In this document: in pieces, positions 36,257-43,556 of the stretch
Layout of the letters: each line of letters begins with the position of its first letter
How positions within the stretch are numbered: the first letter of the stretch is position 1
Source of the DNA: Flavobacterium noncentrifugens
Lineage (GTDB): Bacteria > Bacteroidota > Bacteroidia > Flavobacteriales > Flavobacteriaceae
NCBI RefSeq assembly: GCF_900100375.1
Contig: NZ_FNEZ01000002.1
Coordinates: forward strand, 496,001-560,000
DNA length: 64,000 nucleotides
Direction: 5' to 3'
Program-made: the position numbers and the translations under genes
The notes under the pieces: model-generated
The model's input: only the letters and a program-made list of their open reading frames with translations
Database searches by the model: none
What the model was told of the DNA's origin: nothing

Positions 36257-36293
36257 TCCCGTTAAACATTATTAACCGACAAAAACAACGATT

Positions 36294-37178
36294 ATGAAAA
36301 ATCTCATTTACTTTTTGATCCTGGGCGCATTTACGGTTTCGTGTTCCGATGACGACGACAGCAGCCCCGTTGCAGATGCCTGCGCACTTTTAGGGATGAC
36401 AGAAAACACAGCGACCGTACAAAACAATCCATGCGCGATTGCGGTTTCCCCGGCCGGATATATTGCGGTAAGCGAATTCAATGGCGGTTACGGCACATCG
36501 GCAAAAATCAGGATTTACATTTCGTATGACAATTTCAAAAACGGAACTGTAAAACAGGAGCTGACGGCAATTGCACCGGAAGCCATGGCTTTCGACAAAG
36601 ACAATAATTTATACATTTCTGAAACGGAACAGGTGGCCGGAATTAAAGTATATGACCATATTGGCGACGGCGCTTATGCGTATAAAAAAGTGATCCAGGA
36701 CGATTTTAACAATCCGCGCGGATTGGCATTTGACGGGCAAAACAGGTTGTATCTTGCTGATGACGGAACCGGGAGAATCATCCGTTTTAACGATCCGTTC
36801 AATAATGATGCACATACAACCATCGGGAATTGGGATGCCGGAATAAAAGGTTTGGCGATCAACGGGAATATTATGTATGTGACGAATTACAACACGAATT
36901 CTGTTGGCCGCAACATTCTCAAAGCCGACGGTACTTTAGATACAATCGATGCTGCGGTTAATATTCCGAAAGCGACTGATGTGAGTGTAAATGGAAATAC
37001 GGTTGTGATTACGTCGTATGAAAACAATTCGGTTACGGTATTTTCCAACTGCAATTTTTCGGATGCAAGCAAAAATACGTATACCGGAAAAGTTTTGGGA
37101 ACTGCATTTGTAATGCCAAATGTACTGCTGACGGCAAATCTTGATACCGATCGGGTAAAAACATTCGACCTGAAATAA
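36294..37178 (+). CDS. Surface lipoprotein with NHL-like beta-propeller
   Basis: A 294-residue lipoprotein. The signal peptide ends TVSCSDDDD, again with the acidic surface-export signal. The mature part is a six-bladed, NHL-like propeller with repeats such as PEAMAFDKDNNLYISE, PRGLAFDGQNRLYLAD and IKGLAINGNIMYVTN. Propellers of this kind bind sugars or other ligands. It is the first gene of the operon 36294-39322, under operator B. It could be the surface partner of the sensor's own propeller; that is inference. Confidence 0.8.
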   Translation: MKNLIYFLILGAFTVSCSDDDDSSPVADACALLGMTENTATVQNNPCAIAVSPAGYIAVSEFNGGYGTSAKIRIYISYDNFKNGTVKQELTAIAPEAMAFDKDNNLYISETEQVAGIKVYDHIGDGAYAYKKVIQDDFNNPRGLAFDGQNRLYLADDGTGRIIRFNDPFNNDAHTTIGNWDAGIKGLAINGNIMYVTNYNTNSVGRNILKADGTLDTIDAAVNIPKATDVSVNGNTVVITSYENNSVTVFSNCNFSDASKNTYTGKVLGTAFVMPNVLLTANLDTDRVKTFDLK

Positions 37179-37192
37179 TCAAATCATATCTT

Positions 37193-37954
37193 ATGAAAAC
37201 AAGATCCATTTTAATCGTATTTCTTTTGATGATTGGCTGTGTGGCTTTTGCCCAAAAGAAAAAACCGGCTCCGAAAAAGCAAGCAACGACAAAAACGACA
37301 GCAACAAAAACGACAGCAAAAAATATGGTAATTGCACCAAAATCAGCAACAGTGGCAACAAAAATAGAAACGACAACAACAACAACAAAAGAGGCGGCAA
37401 CGACAAAGCCTACAACGAGATCCGCTTTTTACAAAACGCCGTATGCCACGAGAAACAGCGGAAGTTTCGACAAATCGACCCACCTGATCAGCCTGACTTA
37501 CGGTTTTCCGAATACGCTCGATTACAACGGCTATTTTTATTCGGCAAACGAATCCGGGATCGGGCCGGTAACTGTTAGGTATGAATTTCCGATCCGGGAG
37601 GAAGCCGGAGTTGGATTAAGCGTTTCCGGAGCGACCAAAAAGTGGGATTATTATGGAGGTTACACGACAAAGATCACCGGAATTTCCATCAGCCCGCTCG
37701 GGTTTTACCATTTTAATAAGCTGATTCCGATAACCAAACTCGATGTGTATGCCGCTGTTGGCGCGTCGATCGATCTTAGCAATTATTCGTATGACGATCC
37801 GTACTACAACAATTCCGATACTTCTGATCTTGAGATCAATCCGGCCGGACTGGTAGGCGCACGTTATTATTTTACCGAAGCTTTCAGTGCAATGGCCGAA
37901 GTAGGCGAAGGTTCATACAGCATTTTCAGGATCGGTGTTTCTTTCCGATTGTAA
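37193..37954 (+). CDS. Outer-membrane beta-barrel protein with Lys/Thr/Ala linker
   Basis: A 253-residue exported protein. The signal peptide (MKTRSILIVFLLMIGCVAFA) is followed by a low-complexity Lys, Thr and Ala linker (about 22-80, with repeated TTKTTATKTTAK). The C-terminal part (about 90-253) is beta-rich, with alternating hydrophobic residues and a final aromatic-containing strand (IFRIGVSFRL), as in small outer-membrane barrels. The linker is encoded by a 15-base quasi-repeat (37284-37325). The linker could bind peptidoglycan or nucleic acid by charge. It starts 15 bases after the propeller gene. Confidence 0.7.
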   Translation: MKTRSILIVFLLMIGCVAFAQKKKPAPKKQATTKTTATKTTAKNMVIAPKSATVATKIETTTTTTKEAATTKPTTRSAFYKTPYATRNSGSFDKSTHLISLTYGFPNTLDYNGYFYSANESGIGPVTVRYEFPIREEAGVGLSVSGATKKWDYYGGYTTKITGISISPLGFYHFNKLIPITKLDVYAAVGASIDLSNYSYDDPYYNNSDTSDLEINPAGLVGARYYFTEAFSAMAEVGEGSYSIFRIGVSFRL

Positions 37955-37990
37955 TTTTCACAACACAACTAAAAATTAAAAATCAATATT

Positions 37991-39322
37991 ATGAAAAATA
38001 TTTATCTTTTAGCCTTATTAACGGTCTTTGCCTGTAATTCGCAACAGCAGCAGCAAACACTAAAAGTTGTTGGGAAAAACCTAACCACAACATCGGGACA
38101 AACGGTCGTGCTTCGCGGCATCAATTACCCGATCATTGATGACGGAAGCATCAGCCTGACGAATGCGGCGCAATACCAGCATAAAATCGATGAAGCGGCC
38201 AAAACCGGTGCGAATGCCATCCGGATTCCGTGGTACACCGACGGCGCACATTGGCGCGACATTCCGGGATCGCCATCTTTCGGCACGCCGGGAACGGTCA
38301 TGGGCTATGTCAACAACGGCCATCTGAGCAATTTAATCGGATACATCCGAAGCAAAGGCATGATCCCGATCCTCGAAATCCACAATGTTACTTGTTCGAA
38401 CGACTGGAATGCTTTTAATACTGTGGTCATGCCGTGGTGGAAATCGCCGGTGATCCTAAACCTGATTGAAACGCACAAAGCCTATTTGGTAATCAATCTG
38501 GCAAATGAATTCGGACAAGCGCGCTGGACGGGAAATACTACTGCCGGAATGAACGTTTTTAAAACGAATTACAATGCTGCGATTTCCCAATTGCGTACTT
38601 TGAATGTCAATGTGCCGATTATGATCGATGCGCCGGATTGTGCACAGTCTTCTACAGAAATGCTATCGGTGGCTGAAAGTATGGTGACCAGCGATCCGCA
38701 GCACAACCTGATCTTTTCTTCGCATGCGTACTGGATCGGTTATGCACAAAACCAGGCTTTGGTGCAGGCAAAACTTAATGAAGCACAGAATATGAATGTG
38801 TGTTATGTTTTAGGGGAAGTGGCAAGTACGCAGGACGGCGAAACCCCGGCAGATTGCGGGCAATATTCGCTGGCGGCTTTGTATCCGATCGTTTTAAATG
38901 AAGCCTGTTCTCGAAATATCGGCTGGCTGGGCTGGACGTATACTTTGGATTGCAGTTCGCCACGTGAAATGACGACCAACGGCGAGTTCAATTCACTTAC
39001 AACTTACGGAAACGATCTTGTGAACAACAGCGTTTACGGACTCAAATCAGCTGGTGGCTGTGGCGCTTCCTTATTGGCGTCAAGCGGATTTAAGGCAGAC
39101 AGCAAATTAACGATTTCCCCAAATCCGGCGGCGAACCACATTTCCATCCGCGGAAGCGAAATAGAAAGCGCGAAGATTTTCGATATATCCGGGAGGTTGT
39201 TAAAAAGCGTGACTTCGAATTTTGAAACCATCGATGTGGCTTTCCTCAAGAGCGGCAGTTACATCGTCCAGATTCAAATGAATGGAAACCGCGTGCTTTC
39301 GCAAAAACTGCTCAAAAAATAA
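37991..39322 (+). CDS. GH5-like glycoside hydrolase with T9SS sorting domain
   Basis: A 443-residue secreted hydrolase. The catalytic domain (about 22-350) matches the cellulase/mannanase GH5 fold: VVLRGINYPI at the start, acid/base in NLANEFG (Glu173), histidine in SSHAYW and nucleophile in VLGEVAS (Glu276). A type A T9SS C-terminal domain follows (about 370-443, TISPNPAANHISI). The signal peptide ends TVFACNS, which also looks like a lipobox. It should cut a beta-1,4-linked polysaccharide outside the cell. It is the third gene of the operon under operator B. Confidence 0.87.
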   Translation: MKNIYLLALLTVFACNSQQQQQTLKVVGKNLTTTSGQTVVLRGINYPIIDDGSISLTNAAQYQHKIDEAAKTGANAIRIPWYTDGAHWRDIPGSPSFGTPGTVMGYVNNGHLSNLIGYIRSKGMIPILEIHNVTCSNDWNAFNTVVMPWWKSPVILNLIETHKAYLVINLANEFGQARWTGNTTAGMNVFKTNYNAAISQLRTLNVNVPIMIDAPDCAQSSTEMLSVAESMVTSDPQHNLIFSSHAYWIGYAQNQALVQAKLNEAQNMNVCYVLGEVASTQDGETPADCGQYSLAALYPIVLNEACSRNIGWLGWTYTLDCSSPREMTTNGEFNSLTTYGNDLVNNSVYGLKSAGGCGASLLASSGFKADSKLTISPNPAANHISIRGSEIESAKIFDISGRLLKSVTSNFETIDVAFLKSGSYIVQIQMNGNRVLSQKLLKK

Positions 39323-39346
39323 GGTTAATTTTTGTTAGATAAGTGA

Positions 39347-39380
39347 GAAATCCCAGGCTGTTTGGTTTGGGATTTTTTTT
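39347..39380 (+). terminator. Intrinsic terminator after the GH5 gene
   Basis: AAATCCCA and TGGGATTT form the stem, followed by eight T. It ends the propeller-barrel-GH5 operon. Confidence 0.8.
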
Positions 39381-39390
39381 GTTCCTGCAG

Positions 39391-39457
39391 TTCGTTTAGC
39401 AAATCCGGCCGTTGGTATAATCCTGTAAAAGGCCATGGGAATCGCTGCGTAAATTTG
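39391..39457 (+). promoter_or_regulatory. LytTR-like operator C and -7 box
   Basis: The core CGTTGGT (GTTGGT at 39411-39416) lies 39 bases before the -7 box TAAATTTG (39450-39457). An A tract sits 23 bases before the -7 box. The distal half-site at 39391 is weak. No -33 TTG is seen. It precedes the lipoprotein at 39482. Confidence 0.6.
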
Positions 39458-39481
39458 GTAAACAATTTAAAAACAACACTC

Positions 39482-40234
39482 ATGAAAAAATTATTCTTTA
39501 TCCTGGCGATCGCATTTTCAGTCCTTTCGTGCTCTGATGACGATAACAATACGCAGGAACCGCAAAAAGTAAAATTGGTACAAACCATCACATACAACGG
39601 CGACGCTTATGGTTCGGTCGAATACGATGCCGGGAAAAAAGTACGGAATATGACTTTTTTATCGGATGGAAGTTACGTTTTTACGTATGACGGCGAACAG
39701 ATTGCAACTTTGTTGTTTACCTCCAATTCAGAGTTTAATCCGATTGCGCCCAAGCTTTTTACATTTTCGTATGACGGCAACGGGAAAATCAACAAAGTCG
39801 TGGTTGACAATTTGCAGAAAAATGTAGTTTACACTGCCGGAGACAATTCGTATTATATTACAGATGTAGGGACGAATTTAAAATATCGACTGTACCTCGA
39901 CAGTGATGACGACATTACGAAAGCGACTTTTTACAACAACAATCAGGTCACGATAGAGCAAACTTTTACTCATGAAAGCGGAAAAGGCTGTATGTTGAAT
40001 GCCAATAGGATCAGTACTGCACTGGCGATTGCTTACCCGCAAAATGATACCGGTCTTGCAGCGTTTCTGTCGAAGAAAGCCATCAAAACAAATAAATACA
40101 TGGAAACCCAAATGAATACGATGAGTACAAGTGCGTATGCCAATGTTTTTGATGCAGACGGCTTTATTGTTTCAGGAACAGAAGTTTTATTTGGCGAAAA
40201 TCAGGTCACCGAATATCAATACACACAACTTTAA
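39482..40234 (+). CDS. Surface lipoprotein with YD-like beta repeats, diverged copy
   Basis: A 250-residue lipoprotein starting MKKLFFILAIAFSVLSCSDDD, with the acidic surface-export signal after the cysteine. The mature part again has YD-like strands (VEYDAGKKVRNM, FTYDGEQIATL, FSYDGNGKINKV) and is a distant relative of the pair at 30577-32032. The ATG at 39482 is clear because the longer frame begins inside the terminator. It stands alone under operator C. Confidence 0.78.
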   Translation: MKKLFFILAIAFSVLSCSDDDNNTQEPQKVKLVQTITYNGDAYGSVEYDAGKKVRNMTFLSDGSYVFTYDGEQIATLLFTSNSEFNPIAPKLFTFSYDGNGKINKVVVDNLQKNVVYTAGDNSYYITDVGTNLKYRLYLDSDDDITKATFYNNNQVTIEQTFTHESGKGCMLNANRISTALAIAYPQNDTGLAAFLSKKAIKTNKYMETQMNTMSTSAYANVFDADGFIVSGTEVLFGENQVTEYQYTQL

Positions 40235-40238
40235 AGGC

Positions 40239-40305
40239 ATTGGTCGATTTAAAACGCCTTTGGTATATTGAAGGTTTTCCGGCAAGCAGATTATGTGCAC
40301 ATTTG
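40239..40305 (+). promoter_or_regulatory. LytTR-like operator D and -7 box, without a gene
   Basis: Distal ATTGGT (40239-40244) and proximal TTTGGT (40259-40264) are exactly 20 bases apart. The -7 box CACATTTG (40298-40305) lies 39 bases after the start of the proximal core. A 30-base alignment with operator A from the AAA before the core matches at 22 positions. No coding frame follows before the terminator at 40365. Confidence 0.6.
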
Positions 40306-40311
40306 CCTGAA

Positions 40312-40396
40312 CAAGAGCAACGATAATTAAGTTTATAGTGTTTTATTTTTTTTGAGTGAGAAAAAGCTCCGGTCGTGGTAGTCCGGGGCTTTTTTA
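40312..40396 (+). ncRNA. Candidate small RNA under operator D
   Basis: From the -7 box at 40298-40305 the next element is an intrinsic terminator at 40365-40396, with no open frame of its own in between. A transcript of about 85 bases would result. The start is estimated from the -7 box and not seen directly. It could instead be a relic of a lost lipoprotein gene. Confidence 0.3.
40365..40396 (+). terminator. Intrinsic terminator before holA
   Basis: GCTCCGG and CCGGGGC form a stem with one G-U pair, followed by six T. It lies upstream of the holA start and separates holA from operator D. Confidence 0.8.
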
Positions 40397-40422
40397 TTTT
40401 AAAAATTGTGGGATTAATGTCT

Positions 40423-40430
40423 TATTTTTG
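40423..40430 (+). promoter_or_regulatory. -7 promoter element TATTTTTG for holA
   Basis: A TAnnTTTG match 27 bases before the GTG at 40458 and after the terminator. It gives holA its own promoter, apart from operator D. Confidence 0.5.
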
Positions 40431-40457
40431 GAATCCTTAAACCCGAATTCCGAAACT

Positions 40458-41462
40458 GTGGACGAAGTACTAAAAATTGTAAACGACATCAAGAACGGCA
40501 ACATCAAACCCATTTATTTCCTGATGGGCGAAGAACCTTATTATATTGACCGGCTGTCTGATTATATCGATCAGAATTTGCTTTCGGAAGAAGAAAAAGG
40601 GTTCAACCAAACGATTTTGTATGGTCGTGATGTCTCGATTGAAGAAGTAATTTCTACATGCAAACGCTATCCGATGATGGCCGAAAGGCAGGTCGTGATT
40701 GTTCGCGAAGCACAGGATTTGTCGAAAACCATCGATAAAATCGAAAGTTATGCCGAAAATCCTATGCCGACTACCGTTTTGGTCATCTGTTACAAATACA
40801 AAACGCTCGACAAACGTAAAAAAGTCAGCAAACTTCTTGAAAAAAACGGATTGGTCTATGAAAGCAAAAAGCTTTACGACAATCAGGTAGGCGAGTGGAT
40901 CAAGCGGGTTTTGTCTGGGAAAGGCTTTACGATCGAACCGAAAGCTTCGGCAATGCTGGTAGAGTTTTTAGGTACAGATTTGAGCAAGATCAATAACGAA
41001 CTCGAGAAATTGCAGATTGTTTTGCCAAAAGGCAGTACGATTTCTGCGAAGCATATTGAAGAAAACATTGGCTTTAGCAAAGATTACAATGTGTTTGAAC
41101 TTCGGAAAGCACTTGGCGAGCGAAACCAATTGAAAGCATATCAGATCGCGCAATATTTTGCTGAAAATCCGAAAGACAATCCAATGGTGGTAACGACAAG
41201 CCTTGTTTTTGGGTTTTTTCTGCAATTGCTGCAATACCACGGATTGAAAGATAAAAACCCTAAAAATGTTGCATCAGTTTTAAAAGTCAACCCCTATTTT
41301 CTTAAAGATTATGATGTGGCTTTACGCAATTATCCGATGAAAAAAGTCAGCCAGATCGTGGCGACGCTTCGTGAAATTGACGTGAAAAGCAAAGGCGTTG
41401 GTGCCAATGCTTTATCGCAACATGATTTGCTGAAAGAAATGCTGGTCAGGATTTTTCTTTAA
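40458..41462 (+). CDS. holA: DNA polymerase III subunit delta
   Basis: A 334-residue clamp-loader subunit (Pfam PF06144), which opens the beta clamp during loading. The start MDEVLKIVNDIKNG with PIYFLMGEEPYYIDRL is the typical Flavobacterium N-terminus. It uses GTG at 40458, because the longer frame from 40356 runs through the terminator hairpin. The clamp-binding and AAA-like parts, and the helical C-terminus (FGFFLQLLQYHGLKD), fit the family. It marks the right border of the accessory lipoprotein block. Confidence 0.92.
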   Translation: MDEVLKIVNDIKNGNIKPIYFLMGEEPYYIDRLSDYIDQNLLSEEEKGFNQTILYGRDVSIEEVISTCKRYPMMAERQVVIVREAQDLSKTIDKIESYAENPMPTTVLVICYKYKTLDKRKKVSKLLEKNGLVYESKKLYDNQVGEWIKRVLSGKGFTIEPKASAMLVEFLGTDLSKINNELEKLQIVLPKGSTISAKHIEENIGFSKDYNVFELRKALGERNQLKAYQIAQYFAENPKDNPMVVTTSLVFGFFLQLLQYHGLKDKNPKNVASVLKVNPYFLKDYDVALRNYPMKKVSQIVATLREIDVKSKGVGANALSQHDLLKEMLVRIFL

Positions 41463-41612
41463 TTAAATTCTTTATTCAAAAAACTTTTTTGTATCAGTAA
41501 AAAATCATCTAATTTGTTAAAAGGATAAGGGTTTTTATCTTTTTTTTGCTTAAAATGTTGTGTTGTTGTTTGGAATTGAATAAATTGCCACTATATAAAT
41601 CAAACAAATTAT

Positions 41613-43151
41613 ATGATGAAAAAACTACTTTATTTAGCATTGTTAATGCCATTAGCCAATTTTGGACAATCCTTAAGCGCAAATTTCGACGATGGCGTTG
41701 TACCACCGGATGGTTGGTCGTTTGAACAAACAAACGCCGACGAAACCTGGAAGCCTGCTCTAACACCACTTACCGGAGCCGGATCAGCAACTGTAAGTTA
41801 TGATCCTGCCTTAGCAGATCAGAATGAACGATTGATGACCCCATCGATTGACTTAACAGGCTTTACGACAGTTTCCTTGAAATTTACAACTTCAGAAAGT
41901 TATTATTGGTCTATAACTCCAAATAACAATTACGACACGTTTGTAGAAGTTTCTACAGACGGTGGTTTTACTTGGAATCAGGTATGGTCTGAAATCGATC
42001 TTGGTGTTTTTACAAGTTTTGTAGCCATCCCTGTAGCAGTTGATCTTTCAGCTTATGCAGGAAATCCAGATGTAAAAATTGCTTTTCACTATGTAGGAAA
42101 TGATGGCGCGGATTGGGTAATTGACAATGTTAGCATCGTTACTTGTCTCTCGCCAACAAGTCCGACATTGGTAGCAACCACTTCAACTTCTGCAAGCGTT
42201 ACATGGGCTGGTACCAGCGCTAATTATGAATTAGAGTATGGGGTTTCTGGATTTACACAAGGTTCTGGAACAGTAGTGCCGTTAACTTCAGGTGGATATG
42301 AATTTTCAAACTTAGAGCCTTCAACAGCTTATCAGTATTATGTAAGAAGTATTTGTTCAGAGAATTCTCAAAGCGAATGGTTGGGGCCGATTGCCTTTAC
42401 GACCGTTTGTGAAGGCGCTGCTGAAGTACCAATGACAGAAGATTTTGAATCGGCTGTTGCTCCGGCACTTCCCGCATGTAGCAGTACACAAAATGTTGGG
42501 ACAGGTAATGATTGGACGGTTTCAGCAACCAATGGATATGGATTTACAACGAAGGCTTTACGCTACAGATGGAATTCAACCAGTGCTGCGGATACTTGGT
42601 TTTTTACGAAATCGGTAAATTTAACTGCAGGACAATCTTACACATTAACTTACAAATACGGTGGTACAGGAACAACCTTTGTAGAGAGTCTGAAAGTTAG
42701 CATGGGTATGGGCGCAAATGCAGCTGCAATGAATGTAACGCCATTAGTAGACCATCCAACGGTTAACAATAGCACGCCAAACACAAATTCTGTGACGTTT
42801 ACCCCGGATACAACTGGAGCATACAATATCGGATTTAATGCATATTCGATCGCAGACCGTTTCTACCTGTTTGTTGATGACATCACTCTTGATGTTGCTT
42901 TGGGCACCAAACAATTTAATGCTTCACAATTTGATTTCTTTCCAAATCCTGTCAAAGACGTATTGAATTTGTCCTACAGCCAGCCAATGAGTTCAGTGGA
43001 AGTTTACAATATGTTGGGACAAAAAGTGGTTTCTGAAAATGCAAATGCAAATCAAAAACAAATCGATATGTCTGCACTTTCTGCCGGAAGTTATATGGTA
43101 AAAGTTTATTCAGGCGATATGGTAAAAACAATTAAAGTTATAAAACAATAA
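41613..43151 (+). CDS. T9SS-secreted protein with choice-of-anchor J and FnIII domains
   Basis: A 512-residue secreted protein. The signal peptide (MMKKLLYLALLMPLANFG) is followed by a choice-of-anchor J/MAM-like beta domain (about 20-175, with DWVIDNVSIVTC), a fibronectin type III domain (about 177-265), a second anchor J domain (about 270-430, with YLFVDDITL) and a T9SS type A sorting domain (about 437-512, FFPNPVKDVLNLSY). It is probably an adhesin or substrate-binding surface protein. Codons look more AT-rich than in the neighbours. Two ATGs in a row precede the signal peptide; either may be used. Confidence 0.85.
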   Translation: MMKKLLYLALLMPLANFGQSLSANFDDGVVPPDGWSFEQTNADETWKPALTPLTGAGSATVSYDPALADQNERLMTPSIDLTGFTTVSLKFTTSESYYWSITPNNNYDTFVEVSTDGGFTWNQVWSEIDLGVFTSFVAIPVAVDLSAYAGNPDVKIAFHYVGNDGADWVIDNVSIVTCLSPTSPTLVATTSTSASVTWAGTSANYELEYGVSGFTQGSGTVVPLTSGGYEFSNLEPSTAYQYYVRSICSENSQSEWLGPIAFTTVCEGAAEVPMTEDFESAVAPALPACSSTQNVGTGNDWTVSATNGYGFTTKALRYRWNSTSAADTWFFTKSVNLTAGQSYTLTYKYGGTGTTFVESLKVSMGMGANAAAMNVTPLVDHPTVNNSTPNTNSVTFTPDTTGAYNIGFNAYSIADRFYLFVDDITLDVALGTKQFNASQFDFFPNPVKDVLNLSYSQPMSSVEVYNMLGQKVVSENANANQKQIDMSALSAGSYMVKVYSGDMVKTIKVIKQ

Positions 43152-43175
43152 TAGCATTGGATTTATTGAATAAAG

Positions 43176-43199
43176 ATGCCCGGAAGCGGGCATTTTTTT
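43176..43199 (+). terminator. Intrinsic terminator
   Basis: ATGCCCG and CGGGCAT form a 7-bp stem with a four-base loop, then seven T. It lies after the T9SS-secreted protein gene. Confidence 0.85.
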
Positions 43200-43265
43200 A
43201 TGCCTTTAACTGAAGAACTATAAAAAGTATCATTAAAAAAGCGATATTTGCCACAACATAACTCG

Positions 43266-43451
43266 ATGAAGATGATGAATAAAAATACAGTCCTTGGATG
43301 GGCAACCTTTATAATGATTGTGATGGGATTGCTGTTAATCGGACTAGGCGCTTTTCGGTATAACGATGTAGCGGGCTGGGGTTTTGGTGCAGTAGGTGTA
43401 GGTTTTTTTGCTAATGCCTGGGTTTTCAGTTCGTTAAAGGGAAGGGTTTAA
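43266..43451 (+). CDS. Small two-segment membrane protein
   Basis: A 61-residue protein (MKMMNKNTVLGWATF) with two hydrophobic helices (about 9-27 and 37-52) and a positive C-terminal end (SSLKGRV). I start at the ATG at 43266; an upstream TTG is less likely. No family recognised. Confidence 0.5.
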   Translation: MKMMNKNTVLGWATFIMIVMGLLLIGLGAFRYNDVAGWGFGAVGVGFFANAWVFSSLKGRV

Positions 43452-43513
43452 TAGGCTATACCTCAATAGAGAAAAACAATTCAAAAAATTTCCATCAATA
43501 TATTTTTTAGGCT

Positions 43514-43536
43514 TACATTTGCCTAACGGTGTTAAG
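43514..43536 (+). promoter_or_regulatory. TetR gene -7 box and operator 1
   Basis: The -7 box TACATTTG (43514-43521) is followed directly by CCTAACGGTGTTAAG (43522-43536), a near-palindrome with a 3-base centre. A repressor bound here would cover the start of transcription. The site has one mismatch to the perfect palindrome at 44206. Confidence 0.65.
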
Positions 43537-43556
43537 TTATTTAATGCTTAAAAATT

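Noticed and set aside
37191..37406. Minus-strand frame with a very Leu-rich start, like a signal or membrane peptide
   Set aside because: It is the complement of the Lys/Thr-rich linker of the barrel protein at 37193; the Leu run is a by-product of that low-complexity stretch.
40356..40457. Longer holA start at GTG 40356
   Set aside because: The extension runs through an intrinsic terminator and a -7 box, and the Flavobacterium-type N-terminus begins at GTG 40458.
30439..40457. Mobile element carrying the lipoprotein block
   Set aside because: No transposase, integrase, terminal repeat or tRNA border could be seen, so I call it only an accessory block.
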